Source: an uncultured Prevotellaceae bacterium
Lineage (GTDB): Bacteria; Bacteroidota; Bacteroidia; Bacteroidales; Bacteroidaceae
NCBI GenBank assembly: GCA_900315455.1
Contig: OMZE01000013.1
Location: forward strand, 49,067-113,066
Direction of reading: 5' to 3'
DNA length: 64,000 nucleotides
Under the pieces are notes generated by a model. The model was not told the origin of the DNA, ran no database searches, and was given only the letters and a program-made list of their open reading frames with translations. Numbering within the stretch: the first letter of the stretch is position 1; each line of letters opens with the position of its first letter. This document shows, piece after piece, positions 62,155 to 64,000 of this stretch. The position numbers were made by a program, and so were the translations under genes.

Positions 62155-62409
62155 TTAATTATCTTTGATGGCCTTAAATTCTTCATCAGAAACAACGCTC
62201 ATGGCCATTGTCTCTTTATCAATCTTAATATAACCATTCCGCTGGTCTGTTTCAAATCGTAAACTTTTCAAAGCCTTGTTGCTGATAGGAACATACCATG
62301 ATATGTCTGTTTCCAGACCAACCGTATATTTTTCTAAAGTGCTTGTGCCCAAGGCATTGATATATTTGACATTCTCATCCAAGGGATTGCACGAAGAATA
62401 ATAGTGCAA
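62155..62409 (-). CDS. Short frame in phase with hsdR after its stop
   Basis: 84 codons, no ATG near the start; a TTG at 62409 is the first possible start. It is in the same reading frame as hsdR, separated by the hsdR stop and one codon. It contains ALGTSTLEKYTVGLETDISW and SNKALKSLRFETDQRNGYIK. It could be a separate gene with a TTG start or a remnant of a longer product. Low confidence. Confidence 0.35.
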   Translation of the reverse strand: MHYYSSCNPLDENVKYINALGTSTLEKYTVGLETDISWYVPISNKALKSLRFETDQRNGYIKIDKETMAMSVVSDEEFKAIKDN

Positions 62410-62412
62410 ACT

Positions 62413-64000
62413 TTATTCCTGCTCTGAATTGTGATTATTATCAGGCTCTGCCGCCATTCCATACTGCCGCTGTTGCATATCTATGATAGTTGCAGATGAC
62501 TTTTTGGCGGCTTCACGTACCATAGGTGTATAATCCGTAATGATTCGTTGCCAGTCTATGATATGCATGTCGGGATAGCGTTCGCCATATACTTCCATCA
62601 CTTCACGCTGTAGTTCGTAATCTGAAGTGTCAGCATTCATAACAAGTCGATTGTAAACAAGATTACGCACGTCACGGTCATCCTCGACATTAGCCAGTTT
62701 GCGCTCAATGACGTTCTCATCGTCGTCTGCCCACTTGTTACACTGAGCCATGACTGTTTCCAAAGCCTTTTCCTGACCTTCTGGCGGGTACTTATATTTC
62801 TTCAGTAACCGTTTCACCAGTACGCGCATCTTGGCACGTGCCGACTCCTTGCGATTCCAGTCAATGGTGCGGTTGCGGCGGAGTTGCTCTGTCAGTTCAC
62901 GGGTGAGGGCCACAAACTGCTCATCAGTGTAAGCCTCGCGTATTCCTTCTGGGGAACTGAGCGCATCATAGAAAGCCTTTTCCTCCACGGTCAGTCCGAG
63001 TTTGTTGCTTTCCTCCTCATTCTGTTTGATTTCCTCAGCCATCTTCAGAAGTTCTTCGATGACCTCCTCATTGGTAAGCATTCCCTTCAGATAGTTGGAG
63101 AGTGCCATGTTCAGTAAGTCGGAGAATTTCTTGCTCTGCACCACATTGGTTCGCTCGAAAGTGTGGATGCGTTCCTTCAACAAACGTTCCAACAATTTCA
63201 CAGCAAGATTTTTCTCTTTCATCTTCTGTATTTCTTTTTGGAATGCTTCCTCAAAGAGTGAGAAGTTTGCACCTTCTGACTTGAAGAGGTTGATGACTCC
63301 ATGGCTCTGTATGCTTTGCTCCAACAGATGGCTAATGCGCTCGTTGATGTCCTGTTTGGTAATTTTCCCTTTCTGGGCTAGTCGGGACAATAATACACGT
63401 ACGGCATCCATGAAAGCCACCTCTTGTTTCTCCTGTGGTTCTACCAATGAGCGGCATAGAGTCAGTGCATTATGAAGCAGTTGACTTTCCTTCATAAAGT
63501 TCTTCATCTGTTCCGAACGCTGGGGAGCCAGCAAGAAATTGACACCACCCTTGATAAGTTGCGCTCTCTTAGGGTCTGTGCCATTATAGAAGTCGCTGTA
63601 GTCGAAGCCATAGAGCAAGTCTCGGCAAATTTCAAGTTTCTCTTGGAATTTTAGCCGTGCCGTCTTGTTGATGTCTGGGTCGCCAAACTGCTTACGGTCA
63701 CGCTGCGTATAATCCTGCATGGCTTGTTTCAGTGCGCCGGCGATACCCACATAGTCAACAATCAGACCACCTTCCTTTTCAGGGAACACACGGTTCACAC
63801 GGGCGATGGCCTGCATCAGGTTATGTCCTTTCATGGGTTTATAGACATACATCGTGGCGAGCGACGGCACGTCGAAGCCTGTCAGCCACATATCCACCAC
63901 GATGGCAATCTTCATGGGCGAATTGTCCTCTTTGAACAGGGCAGCATACTCCTTGTTCATCTTGGGCTGTATCACATCGTGCCATTCCTCCTTGTCGGTA
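62413..64000 (-). CDS. hsdR: Type I restriction endonuclease subunit R, N-terminus outside window
   Basis: At least 528 residues of the C-terminal half, open to the window edge. Superfamily 2 helicase motifs V and VI are visible (DMWLTGFDVPSLATMYVYKP and LMQAIARVNRVFPEKEGG), followed by the DUF3387-type C-terminal helical region (LLKKYKYPPEGQEKALETVMAQ). HsdR translocates and cuts DNA with HsdM and HsdS, which must lie beyond base 64000. GC is lower than in the core genes. Confidence 0.88.
   Translation of the reverse strand, partial: TDKEEWHDVIQPKMNKEYAALFKEDNSPMKIAIVVDMWLTGFDVPSLATMYVYKPMKGHNLMQAIARVNRVFPEKEGGLIVDYVGIAGALKQAMQDYTQRDRKQFGDPDINKTARLKFQEKLEICRDLLYGFDYSDFYNGTDPKRAQLIKGGVNFLLAPQRSEQMKNFMKESQLLHNALTLCRSLVEPQEKQEVAFMDAVRVLLSRLAQKGKITKQDINERISHLLEQSIQSHGVINLFKSEGANFSLFEEAFQKEIQKMKEKNLAVKLLERLLKERIHTFERTNVVQSKKFSDLLNMALSNYLKGMLTNEEVIEELLKMAEEIKQNEEESNKLGLTVEEKAFYDALSSPEGIREAYTDEQFVALTRELTEQLRRNRTIDWNRKESARAKMRVLVKRLLKKYKYPPEGQEKALETVMAQCNKWADDDENVIERKLANVEDDRDVRNLVYNRLVMNADTSDYELQREVMEVYGERYPDMHIIDWQRIITDYTPMVREAAKKSSATIIDMQQRQYGMAAEPDNNHNSEQE

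Overview
The window comes from a Bacteroidota chromosome, most likely Prevotellaceae. The reasons are repeated -33/-7 promoters of the TTTG-N19/20-TAnnTTTG type in front of many genes, almost no Shine-Dalgarno sites (A-rich leaders instead), a SusC/SusD pair, an enlarged NusB (316 aa), a DUF5606 protein, and a divergent OadA-like protein. No rRNA, tRNA, CRISPR array, prophage or intact insertion sequence was seen. All calls come from reading the sequence and translations; no database search was run.

Layout. 1-5.7 kb: a partial aroB, a large outer-membrane barrel with a glycine-rich tail, and the rplY-pth-S4 operon. 5.9-12.9 kb: nusB-yajC-ybbR-coaE, a DUF5606 gene, pepT and a Kef-type antiporter. 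12.9-20.8 kb: an LptD-like protein behind four tandem promoters, an HD-domain gene and an OadA-like gene, a lipoprotein, and a queuosine pair (transporter, queF) behind a candidate preQ1-I riboswitch. 21-29.2 kb: DUF3237, DUF3332, thioredoxin-like, Ca2+/Na+ antiporter, free-Met-sulfoxide reductase, TrpB2, Tat-exported flavoprotein and carboxylesterase genes. 29.5-35.1 kb: aspS, a K/A-rich winged-helix protein and xylBA. 35.2-46.2 kb: a three-gene operon of two long paralogous TPR proteins plus a small exported protein, then glnS-TPR-dedA. 46.2-47 kb: a gene-free stretch with promoter cassettes, GC hairpins and a candidate small RNA. 47-50.9 kb: mltG-lipoprotein and a radical-SAM/DNA-metabolism pair. 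50.9-56.5 kb: a SusC-SusD-phosphodiesterase operon. 56.5-57.4 kb: a gene-free hairpin region. 57.4-60.4 kb: a DUF2975/XRE/small-peptide operon and an ECF sigma operon. 60.5-64 kb: a dicarboxylate symporter and the end of a type I restriction locus.

The most unusual feature is a dispersed family of modular intergenic repeats of about 75-84 bp. Each module carries a -33/-7 promoter and ends in an inverted repeat that joins it to the next module. They sit directly upstream of five genes or operons (DUF5606, lptD-like, msrC-antiporter, carboxylesterase, glnS), in tandem and in mixed combinations, always oriented towards the gene. Next in interest are the preQ1-I riboswitch candidate before the queuosine transporter, paired palindromic operators around the XRE/DUF2975 promoter, a tandem 21-bp site upstream of the SusC gene, a second GC-rich hairpin repeat present twice, and an orphan small-RNA candidate.
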